This document shows, piece after piece, positions 8,284-18,557 of a stretch of 64,000 nucleotides of DNA; the stretch's first letter is position 1, and every line of letters begins with the position of its first letter. Source of the stretch: Allopseudospirillum japonicum. GTDB lineage: Bacteria > Pseudomonadota > Gammaproteobacteria > Pseudomonadales > Halomonadaceae. Location of the stretch: positions 1 through 64,000 of the forward strand of contig NZ_FNYH01000009.1 in the NCBI RefSeq assembly GCF_900108915.1, in the 5' to 3' direction. The translations under genes and the position numbers were made by a program. The notes beneath the pieces were generated by a model, which saw only the letters and a list, made by a program, of their open reading frames with translations, did no database searches and was not told where the DNA came from.

Positions 8284-10002
8284 ATGCTGCCTCCTTCTTG
8301 GTTACACACTTGGCCTTTAGCACGCTGGCTGCAAAGTTATCAGCGCCATGATGCCCTCGGTGATCTGCTTGCGGGTCTTGTAGTCGCGGTTATGCTGATT
8401 CCACAAGGCATGGCGTATGCTTTTCTGGCAGGCTTGCCCCCCCAGATGGGTCTCTATGCGGCTTTATTTCCTTTAATCTTATATGCCTTGTTAGGCTCTA
8501 GCCGCAGCATGGCCGTAGGTCCAGTGGCGATTGCTTCTTTAATGACAGGGGAAGCCCTACGACACTCGGGCACAGATCCCAGCCAATGGCCCTTAGTTGC
8601 AGCACAACTTGCTTTATTGGTCGGAGTTTGTTTACTAGGCTTGCGTCTTTTAAATGCTGCCAGCATAGTGAATTTTATTTCCCACTCGGTGATTAAAGGA
8701 TTTACCAGTGCGGCAGCCTTGGTAATTGCACTCAATCAGCTCAAATATTTGCTGGATATTGATCTGCCCCGTGGCGATTTTTTCACCTTAATCACCGCGC
8801 TACCTAACGCACTACCGCAAAGTGCCGGTGATGCGGTTTTGTTGAGCCTGCTGTGTTTAGGCTTGCTTTGGGGGATGCAAAATCAGCTTGCACCTCAATT
8901 AATCCGCCTAGGCTGGCCTAAACTAGCCGCACAAACCTTAGCGCGTTCAGGCCCTTTGGTACTCATTCTGGCTAGTCTTGTTTTACTACCTTTCTTGTGG
9001 CCACAGGCACAGCTCGCTAAAGTGGGCGCGATTCCTGCAGGTCTGCCAGATTGGCAGTTTATAGTGCTTGATCTAGGCCAAATACAGGCTTTATTTCCCA
9101 GTGCTTTATTAATTGCCCTTGTCGGCTATTTAGAAAGCATTTCTGTTGCTACAGCCCTAGCCAGTCAAAAACGTGAGCGTATTGCCCCTCGTCAGGAACT
9201 ACTCGCTTTAGGGATAGCCAATTTAGGGGCCGCGTTTACACAAGCTTATCCTGTCGCTGGCGGTTTTGGGCGCTCGATGGTCAATCACAATTCAGGAGCA
9301 AGGACCACCTTAGCGTCGCTACTGGCTGCGGGTGTTTTAGCGTTAGTAGTCGCTTTTTTCACCCCTTGGTTTGCTGATTTGCCGAAGGTCGTTTTGGGCG
9401 CGATTGTGGTGATGGCCGTTCTACCGTTAATTGATATTTCCGCTATTTGGCAGACTTGGGCTTTTAACCGTGCCGATGCTTTAACCCTGCTGGCTTCCTT
9501 CTTGGGTGTTTTGTTTCTAGGCGTAGAACTCGGTATTTTGCTTGGGATAAGTCTCTCGATTGCCTTACTACTGAAACGCAGTGCGCAACCCCATATTGCA
9601 GAACTTGGACGCGTGCCGAATAGCGAGCATTTCCGTAATGTACAACGCCACCAAGTGCAGACTTTGACGCAAGCTGTTTTTTTACGAGTTGATGAAAACC
9701 TGTATTTTGCCAATACTCACTATATTGAAGATAAAATTCTCGACGCTGTGAGTACACGTCCTCAATTGACCGATGTGGTTTTAGTCTGCTCTGCAGTAAA
9801 TTTTATTGATGCCAGTGCATTAGAATCTCTCGAAACCCTGATTGAGCGTCTTGCGCAAGCTAAAGTCCGGCTACATCTTGCAGAAGTTAAAGGTCCAGTG
9901 AGCGATCAACTCGCCCACAGTCACCTATTAACACTGTTACAACAACATCAAGGCCAAATCTTCTTAAGCTGCTATAGCGCTTTTTGCGCCTTGCAAAAAT
10001 AA
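8284..10002 (+). CDS. SulP-family anion transporter with STAS domain
   Basis: Inner-membrane anion uptake permease (sulfate, bicarbonate or another oxyanion) of the SLC26/SulP family. A hydrophobic core (residues about 20-425) includes PQGMAYAFLAGLPPQMGLYAA and the family signature YPVAGGFGRSMVNHNSGART. A cytoplasmic STAS domain follows (about 440-560, with the VNFIDASALESL loop). The ATG at 8284 is preferred to the TTG at 8281; GAGGGA precedes it. Neighbouring genes are a divergent persulfide-dioxygenase-like enzyme and a downstream nucleotidyltransferase/exonuclease pair. The transported ion cannot be read from sequence. Confidence 0.88.
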   Translation: MLPPSWLHTWPLARWLQSYQRHDALGDLLAGLVVAVMLIPQGMAYAFLAGLPPQMGLYAALFPLILYALLGSSRSMAVGPVAIASLMTGEALRHSGTDPSQWPLVAAQLALLVGVCLLGLRLLNAASIVNFISHSVIKGFTSAAALVIALNQLKYLLDIDLPRGDFFTLITALPNALPQSAGDAVLLSLLCLGLLWGMQNQLAPQLIRLGWPKLAAQTLARSGPLVLILASLVLLPFLWPQAQLAKVGAIPAGLPDWQFIVLDLGQIQALFPSALLIALVGYLESISVATALASQKRERIAPRQELLALGIANLGAAFTQAYPVAGGFGRSMVNHNSGARTTLASLLAAGVLALVVAFFTPWFADLPKVVLGAIVVMAVLPLIDISAIWQTWAFNRADALTLLASFLGVLFLGVELGILLGISLSIALLLKRSAQPHIAELGRVPNSEHFRNVQRHQVQTLTQAVFLRVDENLYFANTHYIEDKILDAVSTRPQLTDVVLVCSAVNFIDASALESLETLIERLAQAKVRLHLAEVKGPVSDQLAHSHLLTLLQQHQGQIFLSCYSAFCALQK

Positions 10003-10046
10003 TATGTAATCTTAATACCTTAATGCCAAGCAGGGAGGCTGATAGG

Positions 10047-11030
10047 ATGCACACCAAATTCGAGCAACTTGTTTCCTCCGTCTTGGCCGAGGTGCAAACT
10101 GCCCCTTTCGGGGTAATCCGTGTTGACCGCGCCTGTGCTCTGTTCACTGATTTCTGGCGACAAGCCTATCAAGAAGCCCTAACGACCAGCCTACAGCATT
10201 TACAACATCAAGGTTGGGGACCTGCACCTATCACACCAAGTATTTTGATTTTAGGTTCGATTGGGCGTGGGGAAGCCCTTTTATTTCCCGATCAGGATCA
10301 GGCAGTGATTTATCCACAAGTGGCAGATGCACATACGGAACTTTGGCTACAAGCTTTCAGTGCACATTTTACTCAAACTCTCGTGAGTTTAGGTCTGCCA
10401 GAATGTCAAGGGGGCGTAATGAGTCAGTATCCTTTGTGGCGTAAATCCCTGCCTGAATGGCAATACCAATGGCAACTTTGGTCTGGGCGACGTATTCGTC
10501 ACCAAGCCCACTTAGCCAATATTTTATTAGATGCTTATCCCCTCAATGCAGCAGCAATGCCCTTGTGGCAGACTTTAGAGGATACTTGGTGTACACAGTA
10601 TGCTAAGAGTTTATTAGCCCAAGAGCAGGCGCAAATTTTACGTGAGGCTTTGCCCCTGATCAAAACCTCCTGCGAGCAAGCACCTTATCCCCATGCATTG
10701 CATGTAAAACGCCAAGCTATTTTGCCTCTACAAACTTATGTTCGTTATATGAGCTACCAAGCAGGGATCAAAATTGCCCCGCAAGCCCAGATGCACACCT
10801 TGGCACGTTTGCAAGCTTTGATTCCTGTCTTGGGAGCAGACACTTGTGAGGCACTTAGCACAGCTTATATACGTTTTTTACAACGCTGGCTCGTTTTAAA
10901 TCTGCAAGCCTACCAACAAGATTATCCTGTCAGTCCTTGGTTCAATCTTGCTACGCTTGCACCGTGGGAAAAGCAAAGTTTCACTCAGGATTTAGCCGTT
11001 CTAGAAACCTGTATTCGCACACATTGCTAG
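10047..11030 (+). CDS. DUF294 nucleotidyltransferase-like protein (GlnD-like)
   Basis: Contains the nucleotidyltransferase motif LGSIGRGEALLF (Gly70-Glu76 region) followed by PDQDQAVIY with acidic residues D82 and D84, as in DUF294 proteins related to the uridylyltransferase domain of GlnD. A helical C-terminal part resembles DUF294_C. The CBS and cyclic-nucleotide domains often found at the N-terminus of this family are absent; the protein is 327 residues from the ATG at 10047, which has GGGAGG upstream. It is followed 17 bases later by a membrane exonuclease. DUF294-exonuclease pairs usually sit beside an acetate-type symporter; here the upstream gene is SulP. The target is unknown. Confidence 0.75.
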   Translation: MHTKFEQLVSSVLAEVQTAPFGVIRVDRACALFTDFWRQAYQEALTTSLQHLQHQGWGPAPITPSILILGSIGRGEALLFPDQDQAVIYPQVADAHTELWLQAFSAHFTQTLVSLGLPECQGGVMSQYPLWRKSLPEWQYQWQLWSGRRIRHQAHLANILLDAYPLNAAAMPLWQTLEDTWCTQYAKSLLAQEQAQILREALPLIKTSCEQAPYPHALHVKRQAILPLQTYVRYMSYQAGIKIAPQAQMHTLARLQALIPVLGADTCEALSTAYIRFLQRWLVLNLQAYQQDYPVSPWFNLATLAPWEKQSFTQDLAVLETCIRTHC

Positions 11031-11047
11031 ATCTGGGGAGAAAAACC

Positions 11048-12874
11048 ATGCGTATTTTGCAGACGTTACCCAGTCACCAAAACTTACTTGGTCTTTGGCT
11101 CCTGTTAACCGCTTTGCTGGCCTGTATTGGTTTAGGGATGGCTGTGAGCTTGCATCCCTATGTACCTGCACACCTTGCTTGGTTACTTTGGGGGTTGGCC
11201 TTTGTACCTAGCTTACTGTGTTTAGGACTAGGGTATTTACTTCAGCAAGTTGTAATTCTTCCTCTACGCCACTTTCATACGCAATTAGAGAGCTTAACGC
11301 AAGGGCCAGGTCCCTATCCAGGGGCCCAAGCTTGGCTGAGTGGTTTAAATACGCCTTTAACGCATCTAATACAGACTTGGCAGCAAGATCGTCAGCAAGC
11401 ACAAGATGTACAAGCGCAAGCAGAAATCCAGCACCTAGAGCACGAGCTTGAAGTCCTTATTCATAGCCTACCGCTTGCACTTGTCTTATTAGATCGTCAT
11501 AGACGTGTTCTTTTATTTAATCAGGCAGCAGCACAGATTTTTTCCCACCCTTATCATTTAGGTTTAGGGCGTATCTTTGATGAGGTTTTGCAGGTGCCGC
11601 ATTTAGATGAGTACCAAGCTTGCTTAAGCCGCTATCTGGCAACGGCGACAAGCGAACGTCAACCAACAGCCATAGGTCACCAAGCCAAACTTTGGGTCTG
11701 TGTTCAAAGCACTTGGTATCTGCTGCATTGGCATGCCATTCAAGATGAATATGCTAGTGATTGGCTACTTTACACTTTGCCACCGGCTTTACTAAACACT
11801 GAAATGTCTGCGGAGGTTTTTAGTCAAGATTGGCTTGCTTTTCTTGTACAAAGCTGTGCACCTGATCTTGAAATCACCCCGATTGGTCTGCCTTTATGGT
11901 TATGCTTGCCCATTTTATCTATTAACAAAGTCCTTTTACCGAGAGTTCGTGCTTGGGCACAAGCATTACACACCACCCAGCTTGAATTACACCTTCACCC
12001 TAGCGAAACAGGTTTAGTGATGAGTCTGCGTGCACCTGATGCACCAAAGCTCGCACCACAGGAACAAGCGCACTGGTTACAAACATGGCAGGTGTCTCAA
12101 GATCCCCACCTTAAGGCTTTACAGATTCACAATACCCAGTTGCAATTCGATTTTTCCACTGGGCAGACGTATGCAGAGGCTTTTCCAGTACACACAGATT
12201 TGCCCGCAAGACCTAGCTACCAAAATTTGCATATTGCCCAATGGCCTGCACCAGAGACGCAAGCTAGCGACCGTTTGCTGACACAAACTGAGTTTGTGGT
12301 CTTTGATACGGAAACTACAGGTTTAGAATTAACTCGAGGGGATAAGGTCGTCAGTTTAGGGGCTTGCCGCTTACTGCCCCAAGGCTTACTCACACAGGAA
12401 ACCTTTTTACAGCACATCAACCCTGAACGCCCTATCCCAGCATCAAGTACCCGCTTTCATGGTTTAACCGATGAAGATGTTGCTGATGCCCCACCAATCG
12501 CTTGGGTACTACCACAATTTTATCGTTTTGCAGGACGTGCTGTTTTAGTCGCACACAATGCCGCTTTCGATTACCAAGCTCTATATCTGGCTGAACAAGC
12601 GACACATCCGCAAACGTCTGTTTCAATACAGGATTTTATTTTGTTAGATACTTGGCATCTTTCACGTTTTATCTGGCCGCAGGATGAGAACCACTCCCTT
12701 GATGCGCTGGCTGAACGTTTACACTTGAGCATCGCGGCCACAGATCGCCATACGGCGTTAGGGGACGCTTTGTTAACTGCACAGGTGCTACTTGCACTTT
12801 TACCTAAACTCGCACATCGCGGGATCTTAACCCTCGCAGATGCGCTTGCGTTGCATCAAATGCCCAAACCTTGA
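11048..12874 (+). CDS. Membrane PAS-linked 3'-5' exonuclease (DnaQ/DEDDh family)
   Basis: Two membrane helices (about residues 13-35 and 41-68) are followed by a HAMP-like/coiled-coil linker and a PAS-like region (about 138-253, with [21 protein letters not shown]). A divergent middle stretch leads to a complete DEDDh exonuclease: FDTETTGLE (D420, E422), [15 protein letters not shown] (D508) and RHTALGD (H568, D573). The 608-residue frame starts at an ATG with GGGGAG ahead; a longer frame upstream overlaps the previous gene and is rejected. It is probably co-transcribed with the DUF294 gene. Whether it acts on RNA, DNA or a signalling nucleotide is unknown. Its last 19 bases overlap the end of convergent gloA. 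Confidence 0.82.
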   Translation: MRILQTLPSHQNLLGLWLLLTALLACIGLGMAVSLHPYVPAHLAWLLWGLAFVPSLLCLGLGYLLQQVVILPLRHFHTQLESLTQGPGPYPGAQAWLSGLNTPLTHLIQTWQQDRQQAQDVQAQAEIQHLEHELEVLIHSLPLALVLLDRHRRVLLFNQAAAQIFSHPYHLGLGRIFDEVLQVPHLDEYQACLSRYLATATSERQPTAIGHQAKLWVCVQSTWYLLHWHAIQDEYASDWLLYTLPPALLNTEMSAEVFSQDWLAFLVQSCAPDLEITPIGLPLWLCLPILSINKVLLPRVRAWAQALHTTQLELHLHPSETGLVMSLRAPDAPKLAPQEQAHWLQTWQVSQDPHLKALQIHNTQLQFDFSTGQTYAEAFPVHTDLPARPSYQNLHIAQWPAPETQASDRLLTQTEFVVFDTETTGLELTRGDKVVSLGACRLLPQGLLTQETFLQHINPERPIPASSTRFHGLTDEDVADAPPIAWVLPQFYRFAGRAVLVAHNAAFDYQALYLAEQATHPQTSVSIQDFILLDTWHLSRFIWPQDENHSLDALAERLHLSIAATDRHTALGDALLTAQVLLALLPKLAHRGILTLADALALHQMPKP

Positions 12875-13263
12875 GAGGCTTGTTTGCTTTCAATTAATTC
12901 AATCTTATAGCCGTCGGGATCTTCCACAAAAGCAATCACTGTCGATCCCCCTTTCACTGGACCTGCCTCACGCGTTACCTTACCGCCGGCGGCTTTAATA
13001 CGTTCACAGGTTTGGTAAACATCTTCCACCCCTAGGGCAATATGGCCAAAAGCATTGCCCAAGTCGTATTCTTCTGTACCCCAGTTATACGTTAGTTCAA
13101 TCACCGCTTGTTCACTTTCATCTGCAAAACCAACAAAGGCTAAAGTGTATTGATACTCTGGATTATCATGCTGACGTAACAAACGCATACCCAACACTTG
13201 GGTATAAAAATCAATCGATGCTTGTAAATGACCAACACGCAACATCGTATGTAATAAACGCAT
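12856..13263 (-). CDS. gloA: Lactoylglutathione lyase (glyoxalase I)
   Basis: Converts the methylglyoxal-glutathione hemithioacetal to S-lactoylglutathione. The 135 residues contain the four expected metal ligands H5, E56, H74 and E122, at the same positions as E. coli GloA, so a Ni/Co-type enzyme is likely. AAGGAG stands before the ATG. The 3' end overlaps the convergent exonuclease gene by 19 bases. Confidence 0.95.
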   Translation of the reverse strand: MRLLHTMLRVGHLQASIDFYTQVLGMRLLRQHDNPEYQYTLAFVGFADESEQAVIELTYNWGTEEYDLGNAFGHIALGVEDVYQTCERIKAAGGKVTREAGPVKGGSTVIAFVEDPDGYKIELIESKQASQGLGI

Positions 13264-13298
13264 TTTAACTTCTCCTTAATCAATGCACTGATTTTCTA

Positions 13299-14447
13299 TC
13301 AAGATATTTGAGTGGCTCGCCGTACTGGATTGGCATACATAGCGAGCCAAGGGCTTAAATAGGCCTCTGGAATTTGTGCTTTATGTTCTGCAAAACGTGC
13401 TTTTTGCGCTTCCGTTATTTGTGCAAAAATCGATTCTAGGCCTTGTAGATCTTCGCCCAAATCAGCATAAGCTAAATAATGACTCGGAAATAATTGGTAG
13501 CCTTGTAAAATGGCTTGATCAATTGCTCTCGCTACTTGCTCAGCATCTTGATAGTCTGTCGTGGTCAAAGGCTGAGAAAAGTGTACATGCACACGCCCTT
13601 TATAGCCTGTAATTCCTAAAGCAATACTTTGCATATCTTCAAATTCTGCTTTTGCATAATCTTGTGTACTTAATTCACGCGCTTTTAATAAAGCACAAGG
13701 ATCATACTCATAAGCAATACTCACAGGCACAATTTTTAGTTTTTTTATTGTTTGCGTAAAATTTAAAGCGCCTTCATCTTTACGCCGCTTTTCATGCATA
13801 AAAAACATTTTGATAATGGCAGGATCAGTAATATCCACACCATCTTTCGCACGTCCTTCTCGTTGTGCAATCCAAATCGAGTGTTTTTCCTCAAACAAAG
13901 AATAATGAATATACGCTGATAAGGTATTCATAGCTTGCATTAACTCACGAACACCTTTGGCAGAGCGTTTAACAATAAAGCTTTTATTTAAACGCATCAA
14001 ATCAGTGACATAGGTTTTTTTAATCAAGTTATCACCAATAGCGATCCGCAAGGTTTCCCGGCCTGCTTGGTGTAAGGCAAGATTAATAAAGCCAGGATCC
14101 ATAGCAATATCTCTATGATTGCCGACAAATAAATAGGTCTGATCTTGAGCTAAATCATCTAAGCCAGAAACACTAAAACCATCTGTTGTCGTATTGACCA
14201 TATGCTGCATATAGCCTGCAACTTGCAGTTGCAAATCATGGATTGTTTGAATATTAGCGACTTTCTTTTTTAACCGCCAACCAATCAGCCCATGTAATAT
14301 AGGGGCCATATACTGGGAAAAATAAGGGAAGCGAAAACGGGCAATCGCCTCTAATAATTCCGGATCTTCTACTAAACGTGTTAATACCTCAGCAACTTCA
14401 TTATCTTGATAAGGGCGAATGTCCGCAAACAGCTCTGGGGTTTTCAT
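13299..14447 (-). CDS. Glycerol-phosphate/1-acylglycerol-3-phosphate acyltransferase-like protein
   Basis: Predicted membrane-associated acyltransferase of phospholipid synthesis. The PlsC/PlsB-like fold is shown by VGNHRDIAMDPGF, a variant of the HX4D block, and by FIVKRSAKGVRELMQ and SIWIAQREGRAKDG, which match blocks II and III. No strong membrane helix is visible. The ATG at 14447 gives 382 residues; a TTG at 14468 is possible, and neither has a clear ribosome binding site. It sits between uvrB and gloA on the same strand. Substrate specificity cannot be assigned. Confidence 0.75.
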   Translation of the reverse strand: MKTPELFADIRPYQDNEVAEVLTRLVEDPELLEAIARFRFPYFSQYMAPILHGLIGWRLKKKVANIQTIHDLQLQVAGYMQHMVNTTTDGFSVSGLDDLAQDQTYLFVGNHRDIAMDPGFINLALHQAGRETLRIAIGDNLIKKTYVTDLMRLNKSFIVKRSAKGVRELMQAMNTLSAYIHYSLFEEKHSIWIAQREGRAKDGVDITDPAIIKMFFMHEKRRKDEGALNFTQTIKKLKIVPVSIAYEYDPCALLKARELSTQDYAKAEFEDMQSIALGITGYKGRVHVHFSQPLTTTDYQDAEQVARAIDQAILQGYQLFPSHYLAYADLGEDLQGLESIFAQITEAQKARFAEHKAQIPEAYLSPWLAMYANPVRRATQIS

Positions 14448-14501
14448 AGGATAGGGTCGTTCACTCAAAAAAATACTGGATTAGCGAAAATTTTACTGGA
14501 T

Positions 14502-16553
14502 TTACTCTGTTTTTGCTGAGTTTTCTAATGCTCTGATTTGGTCTCTTAATTCAGCTGCACGTTCAAAATCTAACGCTGCCGCTGCTGCCTGCATTTGCAC
14601 TTGCAAATCAGCAAGCTGTGTAGGTAGATCTTGCTGATTTGCAGCCTGATAATTCGATGTGGTTTGATCGGCAATGTGTGGCAATCCCTGTATTTTTTCC
14701 TGAGGGTCTTCTGTCAAAATAGGTAAATCTACATCGAGTAAATCTCGTATTTGTTTACGCAAAGCCTGTGGTTGAATGCCATGCACTTGGTTGTATTGCG
14801 CTTGCTTGATGCGGCGGCGTTCTGTTTCTTGGATTGCTTTTTGCATAGATGCAGTGATCTTATCTGCATACAAAATTGCACGCCCTTGTAAGTGACGAGC
14901 AGCACGACCTATGGTTTGAATCAGTGAGGTTTCCGAACGTAAAAAACCTTCTTTATCCGCATCTAAAATGGCAACCAATGCCACTTCTGGCATATCCAAG
15001 CCTTCACGTAATAAGTTGATTCCCACTAACACATCGAAGATACCTTGACGCAAATCTTTAATAATTTGTACCCGTTCAACCGTGTCTATATCTGCATGTA
15101 AATAGCGTACCCTAATACCTTGTTCTGCAAGAAAGTTAGTTAAATCTTCCGCCATACGCTTAGTTAAAGTCGTCACAAGTACTCGATCTTTTTTAGCAAC
15201 GACTTTTTGAATTTCTTCATATAAGTTATCAACTTGGGTCTGCGCAGGACGCACCTCAACTAAAGGATCAAGCAAGCCTGTAGGACGTACGACTTGCTCC
15301 ACAATTTGTGCTGCATGTTCGGCTTCATAACGTGAAGGTGTGGCAGAAACAAAGATCATCTGTGGCGCTAAAGCTTCCCATTCTGCAAACATAAGCGGGC
15401 GATTATCTAAAGCCGAAGGTAAGCGAAATCCATACTCCACAAGGGTTTCTTTGCGCGAGCGATCACCACGATACATAGCACCAATTTGTGGTACAGTGAC
15501 ATGGGATTCATCCAAAAATAATAAAGCATTTTTAGGCAAATAATCAAAGAAGGTTGGTGGCGGCATGCCAGGTTTACGGCCTGATAAATAACGCGAGTAA
15601 TTTTCTATGCCCGTACAATAACCTAACTCACGCATCATTTCGATATCATATAAGGTACGTTCTTGTAAGCGCTGTGCTTCCACTAAACGCCCTGCTTGTT
15701 TAAGCGCATGCAGCCTTATTTGCAATTCTTGCTCAATATGAATAATGGCTTTTTCTAACACATCTTTTGGTGTGACATAGTGTGTACAAGGGTATAAAGT
15801 CCAACGTACAAGCTGTCGCTGTGTTTTTCCTGTTAAAGGATTAAATAAAATTAAAGCTTCTATCTCATCATCAAATAATTGAATTCGCAAGGCTTGCTGT
15901 TCTGACTCAGCAGGAAAAACATCAACAGTATCGCCCCTAACCCGATAAGTACCTCGTTGAAAATCCATATCATTACGTTGATATTGTAACTCTGCCAAGC
16001 GATGTAATAAATGACGCTGTTGTATTCTATCACCACACTGAAGGGGTAATAACATATTTAAATAATGTTCAGGGTCACCTAAACCATAAATAGCAGAAAC
16101 TGTGGCTACAATGATAGCATCTGGGCGTTCTAGCAAGGCCTTAGTGGCAGATAAACGCATTTGCTCGATATGTTCATTAATCGCAGCATCTTTTGCAATA
16201 AAAGTATCTGAAGCAGGCACATAAGCTTCTGGTTGATAATAATCATAATAAGAAACAAAATATTCCACTGCATTATGTGGAAAAAAGGCCTTAAATTCGC
16301 TATAGAGTTGTGCCGCTAGGGTTTTATTGTGCACCATAATTAATGCTGGGCGCTGTAGACTTTCGATGACCTTTGCCATAGTAAAGGTTTTGCCCGAGCC
16401 CGTCACACCAAGAAGGGTTTGATGTATCAAACCCTGATGTACACCTTCGACTAAGCGTTGAATTGCTTGAACTTGATCACCAGCGGGTGCATAAGGTGCC
16501 ACCACTTGCAATGCATGGTGTTGAGGCACATCGTTTTCGCTTGCATCAGACAT
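14502..16553 (-). CDS. uvrB: Excinuclease ABC subunit B
   Basis: DNA damage-verification helicase of nucleotide excision repair. The 683 residues carry Walker A GVTGSGKT (49-56), the beta-hairpin region [21 protein letters not shown] (helicase motif II) and [30 protein letters not shown] and QTIGRAARH follow, and the C-terminal UVR motif ([14 protein letters not shown]) binds UvrC. All expected motifs are intact. It lies just downstream of a tRNA-Asn gene and its terminator on the same strand, so it should have its own promoter between 16554 and 16590. Confidence 0.98.
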   Translation of the reverse strand: MSDASENDVPQHHALQVVAPYAPAGDQVQAIQRLVEGVHQGLIHQTLLGVTGSGKTFTMAKVIESLQRPALIMVHNKTLAAQLYSEFKAFFPHNAVEYFVSYYDYYQPEAYVPASDTFIAKDAAINEHIEQMRLSATKALLERPDAIIVATVSAIYGLGDPEHYLNMLLPLQCGDRIQQRHLLHRLAELQYQRNDMDFQRGTYRVRGDTVDVFPAESEQQALRIQLFDDEIEALILFNPLTGKTQRQLVRWTLYPCTHYVTPKDVLEKAIIHIEQELQIRLHALKQAGRLVEAQRLQERTLYDIEMMRELGYCTGIENYSRYLSGRKPGMPPPTFFDYLPKNALLFLDESHVTVPQIGAMYRGDRSRKETLVEYGFRLPSALDNRPLMFAEWEALAPQMIFVSATPSRYEAEHAAQIVEQVVRPTGLLDPLVEVRPAQTQVDNLYEEIQKVVAKKDRVLVTTLTKRMAEDLTNFLAEQGIRVRYLHADIDTVERVQIIKDLRQGIFDVLVGINLLREGLDMPEVALVAILDADKEGFLRSETSLIQTIGRAARHLQGRAILYADKITASMQKAIQETERRRIKQAQYNQVHGIQPQALRKQIRDLLDVDLPILTEDPQEKIQGLPHIADQTTSNYQAANQQDLPTQLADLQVQMQAAAAALDFERAAELRDQIRALENSAKTE

Positions 16554-16584
16554 AAATTTCTGCAGTCTTTAAGGCTTCGGATAC

Positions 16585-16615
16585 AAAAAAGCCCCGTTAG
16601 AAAGATAACGGGGCT
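16585..16615 (-). terminator. Rho-independent terminator of tRNA-Asn
   Basis: A perfect 10-bp stem (AGCCCCGTTA at 16590-16599 with TAACGGGGCT at 16606-16615, 6-base loop) is followed on the minus strand by six Ts. It lies ten bases after the tRNA 3' end. Confidence 0.92.
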
Positions 16616-16624
16616 AGAATATTT

Positions 16625-16700
16625 TGGCTCCCTGAGCAGGACTCGAACCTGCGACCAATTGATTAACAGTCAACTGCTCTACCGACTGAGCTATCAGGGA
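16625..16700 (-). tRNA. tRNA-Asn (GTT)
   Basis: A 76-base cloverleaf on the minus strand. The acceptor stem TCCCTGA pairs with TCAGGGA, the D arm is GCTC/GAGC, the anticodon loop CTGTTAA holds anticodon GTT, and the T arm GCAGG-TTCGAGT-CCTGC is perfect. The discriminator G is followed by an encoded CCA. Anticodon GTT reads AAC/AAU, giving asparagine. Confidence 0.98.
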
Positions 16701-16711
16701 AGATGGCGCAA

Positions 16712-16739
16712 AGTATAAAGATTAGGCTTTAGATGTCAA
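16712..16739 (-). promoter_or_regulatory. Strong sigma70 promoter of tRNA-Asn
   Basis: On the minus strand, TTGACA (16739-16734), a 16-base spacer and TATACT (16717-16712) are followed by a GC-rich TTGCGCC discriminator, a feature of stringently controlled stable-RNA promoters. The tRNA begins about 11 bases after the -10. Confidence 0.88.
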
Positions 16740-16812
16740 GCTTGTGGCAAGCAAGCGTACACATCCCACACAAGATCCAGTATATTCCTGTATTTATTAT
16801 GGAGTTTCTCTT

Positions 16813-17916
16813 ATGTTAGTGCGCCTAATTTTGGGCCTTACTGTATGCTTTAGCACGCACTTCATCGCACCTCAGATTCATGCTCGCTCAGTTGAAAACC
16901 TTTATGAATCTCTAGTCAAGGTTCCAGATACAAAAGAAAGTACGCGCCAACAAGTCGCGCGCGAAGCATTAGCAATCACTTGGGTTCGCATTAGCGGACA
17001 CCCACAAGTATTGGAGAATCAACAAATCCAAGCTTCTCTTGCACAAGCATCTGCTTGGATCGAGTATTTTGCTTATCAGACAACAGAGAAACAGCCGCCT
17101 TTTGAACTCAAGCTCACTTTCCAACAAGAACGCATGCAGACATTATTGCAACAAGCAGGCTTACCTTTGTGGGGACAAGAACGGCCACAGGTTGTGGCTT
17201 GGATTGTCTTACAAGGCCAACAAGGTCGCTACTTTATTACGCCAGATACAAATCCGGCCTTAAGTGAATGGATTTTAGCGCAGGCACAAGAACGGGGCTT
17301 ACCTTGGTTACTGCCCACACCAGATTTAGGAGTGCAAGGGTTGCAAGTTGCTGATATTTGGGGAGGGTTCCGTGAACCTTTAGAAGCCATGCGACGCCCA
17401 TATCAAGCTGATATCTTAGTCAGCGCCCGTGTAATGCCTGATCTTCAAGGGGATGCTTGGACAGCACAATGGCGCTTGTTATTGGCACATACTGAGCTTA
17501 ATTTTCAACAACAAGCGCCCGAATTAGGCAAACTTTTATCCCAAGGGGTGCATGAGGTCGCTAACCGCCTTGCAAACTTGTATAGCTTCCGTCTTTTACC
17601 AGCAGATGCACAGGCCCAGCCGCTGCATTTACAGGTCACAGGCGTTGAGCAAATAAGCGATTATGCACACTTATCAAGTTATCTTCAGCAACTCCCCCTT
17701 GTACAAGAGGTTAATTTGCTCGCATTAGAAAATGGCTATGCGCGTTTACAATTACAACTAGGCACCCCAGATCTGGGAAAATTCAACCAAATTCTACAAC
17801 TGGATTCCCAACTTGTGCCTGAATTAAGCGCAGATTTTAGTAGCGAGCAGCAAAATTCTGCTGATAACAAAGACAAAAGCCACTTAATCTACTACCATTG
17901 GCGCCCAAAACCTTAA
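16813..17916 (+). CDS. Exported DUF2066 protein
   Basis: Secreted or periplasmic protein of unknown function. From the ATG at 16813 (GGAG eight bases upstream) there are 367 residues with a signal peptide ([17 protein letters not shown], probably cut after HAR or nearby). The mature part opens with [14 protein letters not shown], the usual start of DUF2066 proteins, and includes [10 protein letters not shown] and WGGFREPL. A polar, Ser/Asp/Asn-rich tail follows. It is upstream of dcd on the same strand, 35 bases apart, and divergent from tRNA-Asn. Confidence 0.75.
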   Translation: MLVRLILGLTVCFSTHFIAPQIHARSVENLYESLVKVPDTKESTRQQVAREALAITWVRISGHPQVLENQQIQASLAQASAWIEYFAYQTTEKQPPFELKLTFQQERMQTLLQQAGLPLWGQERPQVVAWIVLQGQQGRYFITPDTNPALSEWILAQAQERGLPWLLPTPDLGVQGLQVADIWGGFREPLEAMRRPYQADILVSARVMPDLQGDAWTAQWRLLLAHTELNFQQQAPELGKLLSQGVHEVANRLANLYSFRLLPADAQAQPLHLQVTGVEQISDYAHLSSYLQQLPLVQEVNLLALENGYARLQLQLGTPDLGKFNQILQLDSQLVPELSADFSSEQQNSADNKDKSHLIYYHWRPKP

Positions 17917-17951
17917 TTTTTATATCAACTGCATTGATAAGGTCATCTGCT

Positions 17952-18518
17952 ATGAGTATTAAATCAGATCACTGGATTCGTCGCATGGCGGCATCGGTAC
18001 AAATGATTACCCCTTTCGAAGCAGAGCAAGTCCGCTATGCTGGCGAAGAACGTGTTATTTCTTATGGCACTTCAAGTTATGGTTATGATGTTCGCTGTGC
18101 CGATGAATTTAAAATTTTCACTAATGTTCACTCTGCTACAGTGGATCCTAAAAACTTTGATCCCAATAGTTTTGTTGATGTGAAGGGGGATTATTGTATT
18201 ATTCCACCCAATTCTTTTGCGCTTGCACGTACGGTTGAATACTTCCGTATTCCACGCAATATTTTAACCATTTGTCTTGGTAAATCGACTTATGCCCGCT
18301 GCGGTATTATTGTTAATGTCACTCCATTAGAACCAGAATGGGAAGGCCACGTCACTTTAGAGTTTTCTAACACCACAAATTTACCTGCAAAAATTTATGC
18401 GAATGAAGGCGTTGCTCAAATGCTATTTTTTGAATCAGATGAAGTCTGTTCAACTTCTTACAAAGACCGTGGTGGTAAATATATGAAACAAACCGGTGTT
18501 ACTTTACCACGTACTTAA
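17952..18518 (+). CDS. dcd: dCTP deaminase
   Basis: Deaminates dCTP to dUTP for thymidylate synthesis. The 188 residues include the trimeric dUTPase-like fold with [26 protein letters not shown], where the catalytic Glu lies in PLEPEWEG, and the nucleotide-binding C-terminus [14 protein letters not shown]. The ATG at 17952 matches the family start [13 protein letters not shown] bidirectional terminator follows directly. Confidence 0.97.
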   Translation: MSIKSDHWIRRMAASVQMITPFEAEQVRYAGEERVISYGTSSYGYDVRCADEFKIFTNVHSATVDPKNFDPNSFVDVKGDYCIIPPNSFALARTVEYFRIPRNILTICLGKSTYARCGIIVNVTPLEPEWEGHVTLEFSNTTNLPAKIYANEGVAQMLFFESDEVCSTSYKDRGGKYMKQTGVTLPRT

Positions 18519-18524
18519 AAAAAT

Positions 18525-18557
18525 AAGACGGAATTTACTTCCGTCTTCACATTTTTT
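18525..18557. terminator. Bidirectional terminator between dcd and the cryptochrome gene
   Basis: AAGACGGAA (18525-18533) and TTCCGTCTT (18539-18547) form a perfect 9-bp stem with a 5-base loop. T-runs flank it on both strands (18552-18557 on plus; A-run 18517-18523 for minus), so it can end both convergent genes. Confidence 0.9.

Noticed and set aside
10937-11047. Longer start for the PAS-exonuclease gene
   Set aside because: This extension lies inside the DUF294 gene in another frame; the ATG at 11048 has a good ribosome site.
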